From DATFDN01 sp963756545 (GTDB taxonomy: Bacteria > Pseudomonadota > Alphaproteobacteria > Acetobacterales > Acetobacteraceae): DNA of 64,000 bases. Of the stretch, positions 8,900-17,340 are shown piece after piece; position 1 is the first letter of the stretch; each line of letters begins with the position of its first letter. A model generated the notes under the pieces. The model searched no databases. It worked only from the letters and a program-made list of their open reading frames with translations, and was not told the origin of the DNA. Both the position numbers and the translations under genes were made by a program. The stretch lies in the NCBI GenBank assembly GCA_963756545.1, contig CAVWNY010000001.1:186001-250000 (forward strand), read 5' to 3'.

Positions 8900-9551
8900 C
8901 ACGCCACGCGGGCGGCACGTCCCGATCGAGCCTGAGCTTACGGCGCTGCTGTTTGTTGACGTGCAGAACTACAACGCAAGGCCCGACGGCGGCGTGTATG
9001 CCGGCATGACTGACACCGAGCGTGACGCACGCTACGGCTTCTTCTTCCGCACGCTACGCGACACCGCGCTTCCCAACATGCAGCGCCTACAGTGCGCGAG
9101 CCGCGAGGCCGGCATCGAGGTGCTCTACACCGTCATCGAAAGCTTGACGAAGGACGGCCGCGATCGCAGCTTGGACTACAAGATCAGTGGCCTCCACGTG
9201 CCGCGCGGTGGACGGGACGCGCGCGTGCTCGACGCGATCGCACCGGCGGACGACGAGATTGTCATTCCGAAAACCTCATCCTCTGTCTTCATCTCCACCA
9301 ATATCGACTACGTGCTGCGCAACCTCGGCATTCGCTACCTGATCATTGCTGGGCTGCTGACCGACCAATGCGTGGACAGTGCCGTACGCGATGCCTGCGA
9401 CCTCGGTTACCTTATGACCTGCGTCACCGATGCGTGTGCGACGCTGAGCCAGGAGCGCCACGACTGGTCGTTGCGCAACAACGCGGGCTATTGCCGTCAA
9501 CTTACGACGGCGCAGCTTCTCGCGGAGATCAAAAGCCGGCAAGCCGCCTGA
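8883..9551 (+). CDS. cysteine hydrolase, isochorismatase family
   Basis: A 222-residue cysteine hydrolase of the isochorismatase/nicotinamidase superfamily. The presumed catalytic triad is visible: Asp in LFVDVQN near residue 23, Lys in VIPKTSSS and Cys in LTDQCVDSAVRDA. The family cleaves C-N bonds in amides, carbamates or ureides, or the enol ether of isochorismate. I chose the ATG at 8883, which overlaps the upstream ligase gene by 17 bp; another ATG at 8859 would overlap it more. Coupling with a GS-like ligase suggests a pathway in which an amide or carbamate is hydrolysed, but the substrate is open. Confidence 0.85.
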   Translation: MPTRTDTPRGRHVPIEPELTALLFVDVQNYNARPDGGVYAGMTDTERDARYGFFFRTLRDTALPNMQRLQCASREAGIEVLYTVIESLTKDGRDRSLDYKISGLHVPRGGRDARVLDAIAPADDEIVIPKTSSSVFISTNIDYVLRNLGIRYLIIAGLLTDQCVDSAVRDACDLGYLMTCVTDACATLSQERHDWSLRNNAGYCRQLTTAQLLAEIKSRQAA

Positions 9552-9732
9552 ACTGGCCGGCGGGGCGGCACGCCGCGTTCTCCGAAGCTTGGGACTTGCC
9601 CGGTTGATGTCCCAAGCCTGAGAGCCATGTAAAATCAAGCATCTGCTCGGCCCAATCTGGCTCGAATGGGTATTCCGACCGCTTTCCCCTGACGCCGCTG
9701 GGGAGGAAATTCCGGATCCCAACTCGCTGTGG

Positions 9733-10941
9733 ATGCTTGGCGAGAGCGCTTTCCCGCTCCCCGAGTCATATGCTCGGGCCGTGTCGGGCCCGCTCTCTCG
9801 GTTTCTGGCGCTCTATGGCGCCCTTTTCGCGGCCTTCGGGGTGGCATCCCCGTTCCTGCCCGCATTGCTGGCCAGCAAGGGGCTTAACCCCAGCGGGATC
9901 GGTGTTGTCCTCGCGGCAGGCACGGCGATTCGCTTGCTCGCTGGCCCGGCCGGAGGGCGCCTTGCCGATCGTTCCCCTGCCGCCCATCGAGTGCTGGCTT
10001 CGCTGCTTATCGCAGCGTCCATCATCGCGCTCGGCTATTTGCCGACATACGGCCTGATGCTCTTGCTCGCCGTGAGCGTGATGGATGCCGCGGTGCTGGC
10101 GCCCCTCATTCCAATTGCCGATGCCCTGACGCTTGCGGCCGCGAGCGGGGAGCGTTTCGAGTACGGTTGGGTGCGCGGCGCCGGCTCGGCGGCTTTTATC
10201 GTGGGGACGATCCTCTCGGGGTTCGTGATCGGCCGGTTTGGCTTACCGGTATTCGTCTGGCTGAACGCGGCGCTGCTCTTTGTCGCCTCGCTCGTTGCCC
10301 TGAACCTGCCGCGCACGACGAGGCGTTCTCCGCGGTACCGCTCGGCTTCGGGCGGGATGCTATCGCTCTTGCGCCTTCCCTGGTTCGTCCGGCTCATGCT
10401 TGTGGCGGCACTGGTTCAGGGCAGTCATGCTCTGCACGACAGCTTCGCTGTGATCCGCTGGCAGGAGGCCGGGATCGGCCCCGAGGCAGCTGGGCTCCTA
10501 TGGTCCGAAGCCGTGGCTGCGGAGGTGCTGGTGTTCGCCGGGCTCGGCCGGCCGCTGATCGACCGCCTCGGGCCGAGTGGCGCGGCGATGCTGGCCGCTT
10601 CGGCTGGCGTTCTGCGTTGGGGAGTGATGGCGCAGACGTCCTGGTTGCCGGCCATGGCGATGATCGAGCCGCTGCATGGTCTGACCTTTGCCCTGTTGCA
10701 CCTCGTCTGCATGCGCCTGATGAGCCGGCTCGTGCCGATCCACTTGGCGGCAAGGGCGCAGGCGTTCTATGGCACCGTGGCTGTCGGCGCGATGACCGCC
10801 CTGCTGACGCTTGTGTCAGGTCCGCTCTATCAGGTGTTCGGGGCCAGCGGGTTCTGGCTCATGGCTGGGCTCTGCGCTGCCGCGGTGCCGGCAGCGTGGG
10901 GGATTTCTGGACCGGAAGCAGGGCTCGATCGATCCCACTGA
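9733..10941 (+). CDS. MFS transporter (PPP/HcaT-like)
   Basis: A 402-residue, 12-helix major-facilitator protein resembling the phenylpropionate permease (HcaT) / nucleoside:H+ symporter-like subgroup. The first helix reads FLALYGALFAAFGVASPFLP, followed by the loop-2-3 motif GRLADRS near residue 75 and the WVRGAGSAAFIVGTI segment of helix 5. It sits 181 bp after the ligase/cysteine-hydrolase pair in the same direction and could carry their substrate, but this is only positional evidence. An alternative GTG start at 9781 would remove 16 residues; the only nearby Shine-Dalgarno-like stretch is too far from either start to decide. Confidence 0.8.
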   Translation: MLGESAFPLPESYARAVSGPLSRFLALYGALFAAFGVASPFLPALLASKGLNPSGIGVVLAAGTAIRLLAGPAGGRLADRSPAAHRVLASLLIAASIIALGYLPTYGLMLLLAVSVMDAAVLAPLIPIADALTLAAASGERFEYGWVRGAGSAAFIVGTILSGFVIGRFGLPVFVWLNAALLFVASLVALNLPRTTRRSPRYRSASGGMLSLLRLPWFVRLMLVAALVQGSHALHDSFAVIRWQEAGIGPEAAGLLWSEAVAAEVLVFAGLGRPLIDRLGPSGAAMLAASAGVLRWGVMAQTSWLPAMAMIEPLHGLTFALLHLVCMRLMSRLVPIHLAARAQAFYGTVAVGAMTALLTLVSGPLYQVFGASGFWLMAGLCAAAVPAAWGISGPEAGLDRSH

Positions 10942-11017
10942 ATGATGCCCCACGACGGGCCATCTCATCCGGGCCTCCTCTTTCCTTTCCCTGCCTGCTC
11001 CGGCCAGTCGGAACGCG

Positions 11018-11998
11018 CTAGCCGAACGTCGCGCTGAAGAGGGACAAGCCCGGCGTCTCGACCTCGAACGCAAGCACGTGTTCGCCATAGGTCGCGCCGT
11101 CGAGCAGGGTGTAGAGCGTCGGCCGCTCGACCTCGATCGCCTGGGCCGCACCGCCATCCACCGTGACGCGCAACGTCGCCATTCGAGGCGCGGCGGCAAC
11201 CAGGTGAAGCTTGGCCGCGGAGAAGCGCACGCGCACGCCGCCGCGGGCCGAGCGAAGCACCAGTGCCTCGTCCTCCCTCAGCCAGGTCCCGTCGAGCTGA
11301 TACTGGTTCGGCTTCGGGCCTTCCTCTCGGCGGAAGGCATAGGCTGCCTCGCCCCGCCGGGGTCGCTGGGCGCGGTCCTGCGGCGTCGGGTGCAGCGCCC
11401 CGAAATAGATCTCGCGCGTCTCGATCCGCGACAGATCGGGGTCGTCGCTCGATCGGCTCGTTGCGGGCGCGAGGCCGAGGAGGGCGCGGATCGGAGCCTC
11501 CAGCTCGCGCGCATGGCCTTCGCCTTCCCGGACCAGCACAATGCGGCCGTCCCGATCCAGGAGGTAGAAGGCCGGCCAGGCCTCGTTGCCCCAGGCTTTC
11601 CAGGTCTGGAACTCGTTGTCCTGGCCGACCGGGTAGCGGATGCCGAATTCGCGTACGGAGTCCGCGACGTTGTGGCGGGTGCGTTCGAACCCGAACTCCG
11701 GCGTGTGGATGCCGATGACCTGCAGCCCTTGCGGGCCGTATTCCGCCTGCCAGCGGTTCAGGTACGGAACCGTGCGGCGGCAGTTGATGCAGGAATAGGT
11801 CCAGAAATAGACCAGCACCAACTTGCCGCGCAGGCCGGTGATGGTCAGCGGCGCATCCGTGTTCAGCCAGCCGTCGATCCCGACGAAATCCGGCGCTGAC
11901 AACCGGGCGTGGGCGGCGTCTTGGATGACGGGCAACAATCCCCCGGTGACGGCAGTGGTGGCGAGCAGCCGGGAGAGGAGCGAGCGACGAGACAGCAT
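11018..11998 (-). CDS. exported thioredoxin-like protein with DipZ-type C-terminal domain
   Basis: A 326-residue periplasmic thioredoxin-fold protein. The N-terminus (MLSRRSLLSRLLATTAV, with AHA near residue 30) looks like a Tat/Sec signal. The redoxin domain follows, with the active site WTYSCINCRRTVPYL near residue 70, a CxxC (CINC) typical of the soluble part of DipZ/CcdA-linked thioredoxins. The C-terminal half resembles the beta-rich DipZ C-terminal domain. No CcdA membrane domain is attached, so another membrane reductant would be needed. Start chosen at 11998. It lies 19 bp downstream of the exported epoxide-hydrolase-like gene on the same strand and is likely co-transcribed. Confidence 0.8.
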   Translation of the reverse strand: MLSRRSLLSRLLATTAVTGGLLPVIQDAAHARLSAPDFVGIDGWLNTDAPLTITGLRGKLVLVYFWTYSCINCRRTVPYLNRWQAEYGPQGLQVIGIHTPEFGFERTRHNVADSVREFGIRYPVGQDNEFQTWKAWGNEAWPAFYLLDRDGRIVLVREGEGHARELEAPIRALLGLAPATSRSSDDPDLSRIETREIYFGALHPTPQDRAQRPRRGEAAYAFRREEGPKPNQYQLDGTWLREDEALVLRSARGGVRVRFSAAKLHLVAAAPRMATLRVTVDGGAAQAIEVERPTLYTLLDGATYGEHVLAFEVETPGLSLFSATFG

Positions 11999-12017
11999 GT
12001 GATCCCCCTTGCAGCCG

Positions 12018-13046
12018 TCAGAAACGGTCCGCGTCGATCACCGCCTGGGCGAATTCGCGCGGCGCTTCCTGCGGCAGGTTATGGCCGATGCCGCCGGTGA
12101 TGAGGCGATGGGCGTATTTGCCGCCGAACCGCTTGGCGTAGGACGCGGGCTCCGGATGCGGGGCGCCGTTCGCATCGCCCTCCATGGTGATCGTCGGCAC
12201 CGTGATGACCGGGGATGCGGCGAGCCGTTTCTCCAGCGCGTCGTATTGCCGCTCGCCTTGCGCGAGGCCCAACCGCCAGCGGTAGTTGTGGATCGTGATG
12301 CTGACATGGTCCGGATTGTCGAAGGCGTGGGCGCTGCGCCCGAAGGTGGCGTCGTCGAACTCCCATTTCGGCGAAGCGAGCTGCCAGATAAGCTTGGCGA
12401 AGTCCTTGCGATACTTCTCGTAGCCCGCGCGGCCGCGGCTGGTGGCGAAGTAGAACTGATACCACCAGGCGAGCTCGGCCTTGGGCGGCAGCGGGGCCTT
12501 GTTGGCCTCGGGACTGCCGATCAGATAGCCACTGACGGAGACGAGCGCCTTGCAGCGATCCGGCCAGAGCGCGGCCATGATGTCGGCGGTGCGCGCGCCC
12601 CAATCGTAGCCGGCGAGGGTCGCGCGCTGGATCTTGAGCGCATCCATCAGCGCGATGATGTCGACCGCGAGCGCGGATTGCTGGCCGTTCCGCACCGTCT
12701 GGTTCGACAGGAAGCGCGTCGTGCCGTAGCCACGCAGGTAGGGCACGATCACCCGGTACCCCGCCGAGGCGAGGATGGGCGCAACGTCCACATAGCTGTG
12801 GATGTCGTATGGCCAGCCGTGCAGCAGGATGACGGCCGGACCGTTCGGAACCCCCGCTTCGACATAACCCACGCTGAGCACGCCGGCGTCGACCTGCTTC
12901 AGCGGGGCGATAAAGACGTTCCTGGCCGGCCCCGTCGCGGCCTGGGCGTTCGCATGGCGGGTGAGGCCGAGCTGGGCGGTTGCGATGGTCACGGCAGCGG
13001 CGCCGAGGAGCCGGCGGCGGCGATGGTCGATGGTCTCGGTCTGCAT
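12018..13046 (-). CDS. exported alpha/beta hydrolase, epoxide-hydrolase type
   Basis: A 342-residue alpha/beta hydrolase. The N-terminus has a run of arginines followed by a hydrophobic stretch (RRRRLLGAAAV ... ANAQA), which fits a Tat signal. The motif HGWPYD corresponds to the HGxP motif of epoxide hydrolases, the nucleophile elbow near residue 155 reads GYDWGA with Asp as nucleophile, and the catalytic histidine lies in GGIGHNLPQE near the end. Members hydrolyse epoxides or haloalkanes through an Asp-ester intermediate; periplasmic versions are less common. It precedes the thioredoxin-like gene and diverges from the winged-helix regulator gene 152 bp away. Confidence 0.8.
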   Translation of the reverse strand: MQTETIDHRRRRLLGAAAVTIATAQLGLTRHANAQAATGPARNVFIAPLKQVDAGVLSVGYVEAGVPNGPAVILLHGWPYDIHSYVDVAPILASAGYRVIVPYLRGYGTTRFLSNQTVRNGQQSALAVDIIALMDALKIQRATLAGYDWGARTADIMAALWPDRCKALVSVSGYLIGSPEANKAPLPPKAELAWWYQFYFATSRGRAGYEKYRKDFAKLIWQLASPKWEFDDATFGRSAHAFDNPDHVSITIHNYRWRLGLAQGERQYDALEKRLAASPVITVPTITMEGDANGAPHPEPASYAKRFGGKYAHRLITGGIGHNLPQEAPREFAQAVIDADRF

Positions 13047-13198
13047 GTGCGGATCCCTCGGTTCGGTCGCGATGGCGGCGAAACTGCACGAATGGCCGGC
13101 GCTCCGCTTTGAGGCGCCGTGGAGTTCTTCTCCAGACGGCCTTGATTTTTGCGGCAGGCCGGTCGTGCTAGGATGCGATTGCCAGCATCGGTCGCGTC

Positions 13199-14772
13199 GT
13201 GATCTACCAGTTCGGAAACGTCATCCTCGATACCGCCCGCCGCGAGCTACGTCTGGACGACGACCTCGTCGCGGTTGAGCCTCAGGTCTTCGACATGTTG
13301 ACCTTTCTGATCGATGCGCGGGATCGGGTCGTCAGCCGCGACGACCTGTTGGATGCCGTCTGGCACGGCCGCATCGTCTCGGAGGCGACACTCAGCAGCC
13401 GCCTGAACTCGGCGCGCACTGCCATCGGCGATAACGGCGCGAAACAGCGCCTGATCCGGACCTTTCCGCGCAAGGGAGTCCGGTTCGTGGGCGAGGTTCG
13501 GGAGATCGCCGGTCCAGCGCCGGAGCGGCCGGGCGGTACCGCGCCGGCAGAGGCCATCGCGTGGCGCGACGGTCCCAAATTGCCGTCGGTCGCGGTCCTG
13601 CCTTTCACCAACATGAGCGGCGATCCGGAGCAGGACTACTTCGCAGACGGAATGGCCGAGGAGATCATCACGGCGCTGTCGCGCAGCAGCGGATTGTTCG
13701 TCATCGCCCGCAACTCCTCCTTCACCTACAAGGGCAAGGCAATCGATGTACGCCAGGTCGGGCAGGAGCTTGGTGTGGCCTACGTTCTCGAGGGCAGTGT
13801 CCGCCGCAGTCGCGAGCGGCTTCGCATCACCGGCCAACTCGTCGATGCCGCATCGGGCGTCCATCTCTGGTCCGACCGCTTCGATGGCGATCCGCGAGAC
13901 GTTTTCGAGCTGCAGGACCGGGTTTCCGAGAGTGTCGCCGCGGCGATCGAGCCGACATTGCAGTTCGCCGAGACCAGGCGGCTCCGGCGAGACCGGCCGG
14001 CCCGGCTCGACGCGTACGATCTCCTGCTGCGTTCCTATGGGCTGTCATCCGACTTTACCGCCGCCAGCATGGGGGCAGCATTGGACTGCCTCGAAAAATC
14101 GCTGGCCGTCGATGCCACCTACGCCCCGGCTATGGCCGCGGCGGCGTACTGCCGTGCACAGTGCCATTTCCAGGGATGGGCACAGCAGGACGACGCGGGC
14201 CGCGCGGAGGCGGTGAGGCTCGCCTGGCGCGCCGTCGAACTCGCGCCCAACGACGCGCAGGTGCTCTGGATGGCCGCCTTCGCGGTCTGGAACATGGCGC
14301 AGACGGGGCGGGAGAGAGCGCGGGAGCTGTTCAGCCGCTCCCTTCTCATCAACCCGAATTCCGCCATGGCCTTGACCCTGGCGGGCTGGATCGAGACGAT
14401 GTGCGGCAACCAGGCTGCGGGCCGCGAGATGGTCGCACGCGCACAGCGGCTTAATCCGCGCGACCCGCGCAGCTGGCTCATGTCCGGGGTCATGGCCATC
14501 GCCGCGGTGATCGACGAGAACTATGCAGATGCGGCGAGATGGGCTGAACGGGCGCTCGCCCAGAACCGGCGCTTCGCGGTGGCGCTTCGCGTGCTTGCGG
14601 TTGCCCTCGTCAAGCTCGGCCAGCAGGATCGGGCGATCAAGGCCGTCCAGGACTGCTGGAGATCGAGCCGGAACTCACGATCTCAGGCTTCTTTGGGCGA
14701 ATACCGGTTCCTCTTGAAAGCATGGCGAAAACCTACGCGGATGCGCTGCAAGCGGCCGGATTGCCGGAGTGA
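13199..14772 (+). pseudogene. winged-helix/TolB-like/TPR regulator, single-base frameshift
   Basis: The protein has an OmpR/CadC-type winged-helix domain (residues about 1-100, with DDLLDAVWHGRIVSE), a TolB/FlgO-like domain (about 115-245, SVAVLPFTNMSGDPEQDYFADGM split over its start) and a TPR region to the end. This architecture is common in proteobacteria, often labelled adenylate-cyclase-like although no cyclase domain is present. Around 14652 the frame shifts: the natural continuation LLEIEPELTISGF ... AAGLPE is in another frame and stops at 14772. Adding one C in GGACTGCTGG restores a 524-residue protein. The start is GTG at 13199, where homology begins. It may regulate the divergent exported-hydrolase genes. 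Confidence 0.7.
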
Positions 14773-15041
14773 CTCCGAAGCCGGCCAATGCCCGATTGTG
14801 GAATGCCTGCGGCCATCCTGGAGGCGAAAACCCGTTGCCCAAGCTCTTCCAGGGCGTCACATTCCGCGACGGCGTCGAAGTCACCAATACGCCGAAGCAG
14901 AACGCCGCCTGATCACGGCGTCACCCGCCAGGGCTCTACTGCGCTCGACAAAGATCGCAGATCCAGGGTTGATTTTCGAGCCATCAGGGATGGCCGAATG
15001 AATGGGACGATTGCGACGCTATAGCACCGAAGGAGGGCGAG

Positions 15042-15392
15042 ATGCCGGTCACGACGAAATACGTTTTCATGGTAAGCATGGACGTGGCACCTGAGAAGGA
15101 GGCACTTTTCAACGACATCTACGACCGCGAGCACGTGCCGAACCTGCTGAAGGTGCCAGGCGTTCGCTCGGTCACGCGGCTGCGCACAGAGCCTGCCAGC
15201 TTCAGTATCGGCGGCCAGACCAAGCGGCTGACCGGCGAAGCGGCGCCTACATACATGGCGATCTACGAGATCGACAGTCCGGAGGTCCTTACCAGCGCAG
15301 CCTGGGTCGAGGCAGCGGAACTGGGCCGGTGGTCGGCAGAGGTGCGGCCCCACACAAGCAACCGGCATCATATCGTGCGGAAGGTGCTGTAG
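15042..15392 (+). CDS. small conserved protein, dimeric alpha-beta-barrel type (DUF4286/EthD-like)
   Basis: A 116-residue protein that begins TKYVFMVSMDVAPEKEALFNDIYDREHV, the ferredoxin-like pattern of EthD/DUF4286 dimeric alpha-beta-barrel proteins, in which a strand is followed by a helix carrying an Asp-Arg-Glu-His cluster. An excellent ribosome site (AAGGAGGGCGAG) precedes the ATG. No catalytic role is known for most members. It lies about 270 bp after the frameshifted regulator and is not obviously in an operon. Confidence 0.7.
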   Translation: MPVTTKYVFMVSMDVAPEKEALFNDIYDREHVPNLLKVPGVRSVTRLRTEPASFSIGGQTKRLTGEAAPTYMAIYEIDSPEVLTSAAWVEAAELGRWSAEVRPHTSNRHHIVRKVL

Positions 15393-15636
15393 ATGCGATT
15401 GACGCAGGAACGTTGCGCGCTACGGCGAATGGTGCCCGGTCCGCCGCGTTTTTGATGATACAGACAGGAGGAGTTCGGATCGAGGCTCGGCGACACTGCG
15501 CCCGGGGCCGCTCCGGGCGCTCCAGCGCAGGACCGACACCACCTTTGCGCTCGACCGCGTGCGGCGGCTGGACCTCGCCCTCGAGGTCTGACGCTCTCAC
15601 GCGTTGTCGTGACACTGCTCGAGGGAGGTCTGGCCG

Positions 15637-16791
15637 ATGATATCCACACGTCTGCACGGTGCGGTCGACTACACAGTGTCGGCTTTGTTTGGGGGACTCG
15701 CGCTAGCATCCCCGCTCCCCGGGCCTGTCCGAAAACTGCTGGGAGCGGCTGGCGCTTATCATGCCTCCTATTCCTTGCTTACGGATTACGAAGCAGGTCT
15801 GCGACCGGCAATCACGATGCGGCAACACCTCCTGCTGGACGGGCTTGGAGCCGGCGCGCTTGTGGCCACTGGAGTGCTAATGCGGCGTCAGCGGGCCAGC
15901 ACTCGGCTGTTCTTGGTTGCGGCGGGAATTGCCGAAAGCGCCATTATCGCCAGCAGCTGCCCGATCCCGCGAAGCCGAACAGGAGCTGATGGGGGCTTCG
16001 CGGAACCAATTCCCCGAATGGACGTGCTCTCACCCAATCAGGTAGTCGAGCCGCCGCTCGACACTCTGAAACCGGTCGCCACGGACGTATTCATCGTGGA
16101 CAGCACGATGGCCGGCCCGCTTGGGCTATTGCTTCCGGTGCGCATGACCATCATCCGGCTGCCGGGCGGCGAGTTGCTCCTTCACTCGCCCACACGCCTC
16201 GCCGCCGACCTAAGGAGCTCGTTGGACCAACTCGGTCGTGTCCGTCACCTCGTCGCACCGAACGTCGTACACTGGACTTTCCTCAAGCAATGGCAGGACG
16301 CCTACCCCGACGCCGTCACCTGGGCCGCCCCGAAACTCCGTGCCCGCGCACAGGTGCGTCGCCGTGGCGTGCGGCTCGACCATGACCTCGAGGAGGCCGC
16401 GCCGCCGGAGTGGAACGGGATCGAGCTCGTGGTCGTCCCGGGCGGCCTCGGCTTCCGCGAAGTCGCGTTCTTTCACCGGCCCTCGCGCACGCTGGTGCTT
16501 ACTGACCTGGTGCTTAATCTGCAGCCGCAACAGGTTGCTCCAGCTCTGCGGCCACTCGCCAAACTTCTCGGCATTCTCGGGTCGAACGGGCAGCCGCCAA
16601 TCTATCTTCGAGGCGTGCTTAACCTCCGGCGCCGCGATGCCGGACGCGCCGCCGCGCGGCTGGTCGCCCTTCGTCCGGACCGCGTGGTGTTCGCACATGG
16701 CCCGTGGTTCGCATGCAACGGAACAGTGGCGCTGACCCGCGCGCTGCGCTGGCTCTTGCCAGAGGCGGAAATGACTGCGCTGAGCTGCTAG
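15637..16791 (+). CDS. fusion of small membrane domain with DUF4336 domain
   Basis: A 384-residue protein in two parts. Residues about 1-115 contain three to four hydrophobic segments starting with RLHGAVDYTVSALFGGLALASP, which resembles a small SPW/DUF-type membrane module. Residues about 145-380 match DUF4336, a metallo-beta-lactamase-like domain without the full HxHxDH motif, recognised by KPVATDVFIVDS, VRMTIIRLPGGELLLHSP, RHLVAPNVVHW and a C-terminal DRVVFAHG. DUF4336 proteins are usually free-standing; the membrane fusion would anchor the domain at the inner membrane. The phosphoesterase gene follows 20 bp downstream. Confidence 0.75.
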   Translation: MISTRLHGAVDYTVSALFGGLALASPLPGPVRKLLGAAGAYHASYSLLTDYEAGLRPAITMRQHLLLDGLGAGALVATGVLMRRQRASTRLFLVAAGIAESAIIASSCPIPRSRTGADGGFAEPIPRMDVLSPNQVVEPPLDTLKPVATDVFIVDSTMAGPLGLLLPVRMTIIRLPGGELLLHSPTRLAADLRSSLDQLGRVRHLVAPNVVHWTFLKQWQDAYPDAVTWAAPKLRARAQVRRRGVRLDHDLEEAAPPEWNGIELVVVPGGLGFREVAFFHRPSRTLVLTDLVLNLQPQQVAPALRPLAKLLGILGSNGQPPIYLRGVLNLRRRDAGRAAARLVALRPDRVVFAHGPWFACNGTVALTRALRWLLPEAEMTALSC

Positions 16792-16811
16792 GTGCGGCCG
16801 GCAGCTACGAG

Positions 16812-17324
16812 ATGGCGATCCTGTTCACGGCGGATACCCATTTCGGGCATGCGGGCGCACTGGCGCTTTATCGGCGTCCATTCGGATCGGTTGCGGAGAT
16901 GGACGCCGCGATGATCGAGCGATGGAACATGGCTGTCCGTCCGGAAGACGAAGTCTGGCATCTCGGCGACTTCGCGGTCAGGCAGAATGCGATCCGAATA
17001 ATCGAGCTTCTCGCCACCCTAAACGGAACCAAGCATCTGATCGCGGGCAACAACGATGGCGCGGCCGTCCTGAGCGAGGCGGCATGGCGGTCTGTGCAGC
17101 CCTACCGCGAGATCGTCGTCGAAGGGACCCACCTTGTACTGTGCCACTACCCCTTTCGAACCTGGCGAAACATGGGAAAGGGCTGGATAGATCTGCACGG
17201 TCACAGCCATGGCCGCCTCACGCCGCAACCCCGGCAGTGCGATGTAGGGGTCGATGCGTGGAATTTCAGACCTGTTAGCATCGCTCAGATCCTGGCCCGG
17301 CTCCGGTCCAGGCGGCGCCGCTGA
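16812..17324 (+). CDS. calcineurin-like metallophosphoesterase
   Basis: A 170-residue metallophosphoesterase of the small COG4186 type. All motifs of the fold are present: TADTHFGH near residue 6, HLGDFAV, the GNND motif in IAGNNDG, CHYPFRTW, and the final GHSHG. It would bind two metals and cleave phosphodiesters or monoesters in the cytoplasm; the substrate is unknown. I used the ATG at 16812 because homology starts at MAILFTADTH; the open frame extends upstream to 16704 inside the preceding gene. It follows the DUF4336 fusion gene closely and converges on the oxidase gene. Confidence 0.85.
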   Translation: MAILFTADTHFGHAGALALYRRPFGSVAEMDAAMIERWNMAVRPEDEVWHLGDFAVRQNAIRIIELLATLNGTKHLIAGNNDGAAVLSEAAWRSVQPYREIVVEGTHLVLCHYPFRTWRNMGKGWIDLHGHSHGRLTPQPRQCDVGVDAWNFRPVSIAQILARLRSRRRR

Positions 17325-17340
17325 TGATCGGGACCGCCCT

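Noticed and set aside
14769..14910. Short plus-strand frame from GTG 14769 (ends KQNAA) just after the regulator
   Set aside because: It overlaps the frameshifted regulator's end, has no ribosome site and no recognisable family; coding is not supported.
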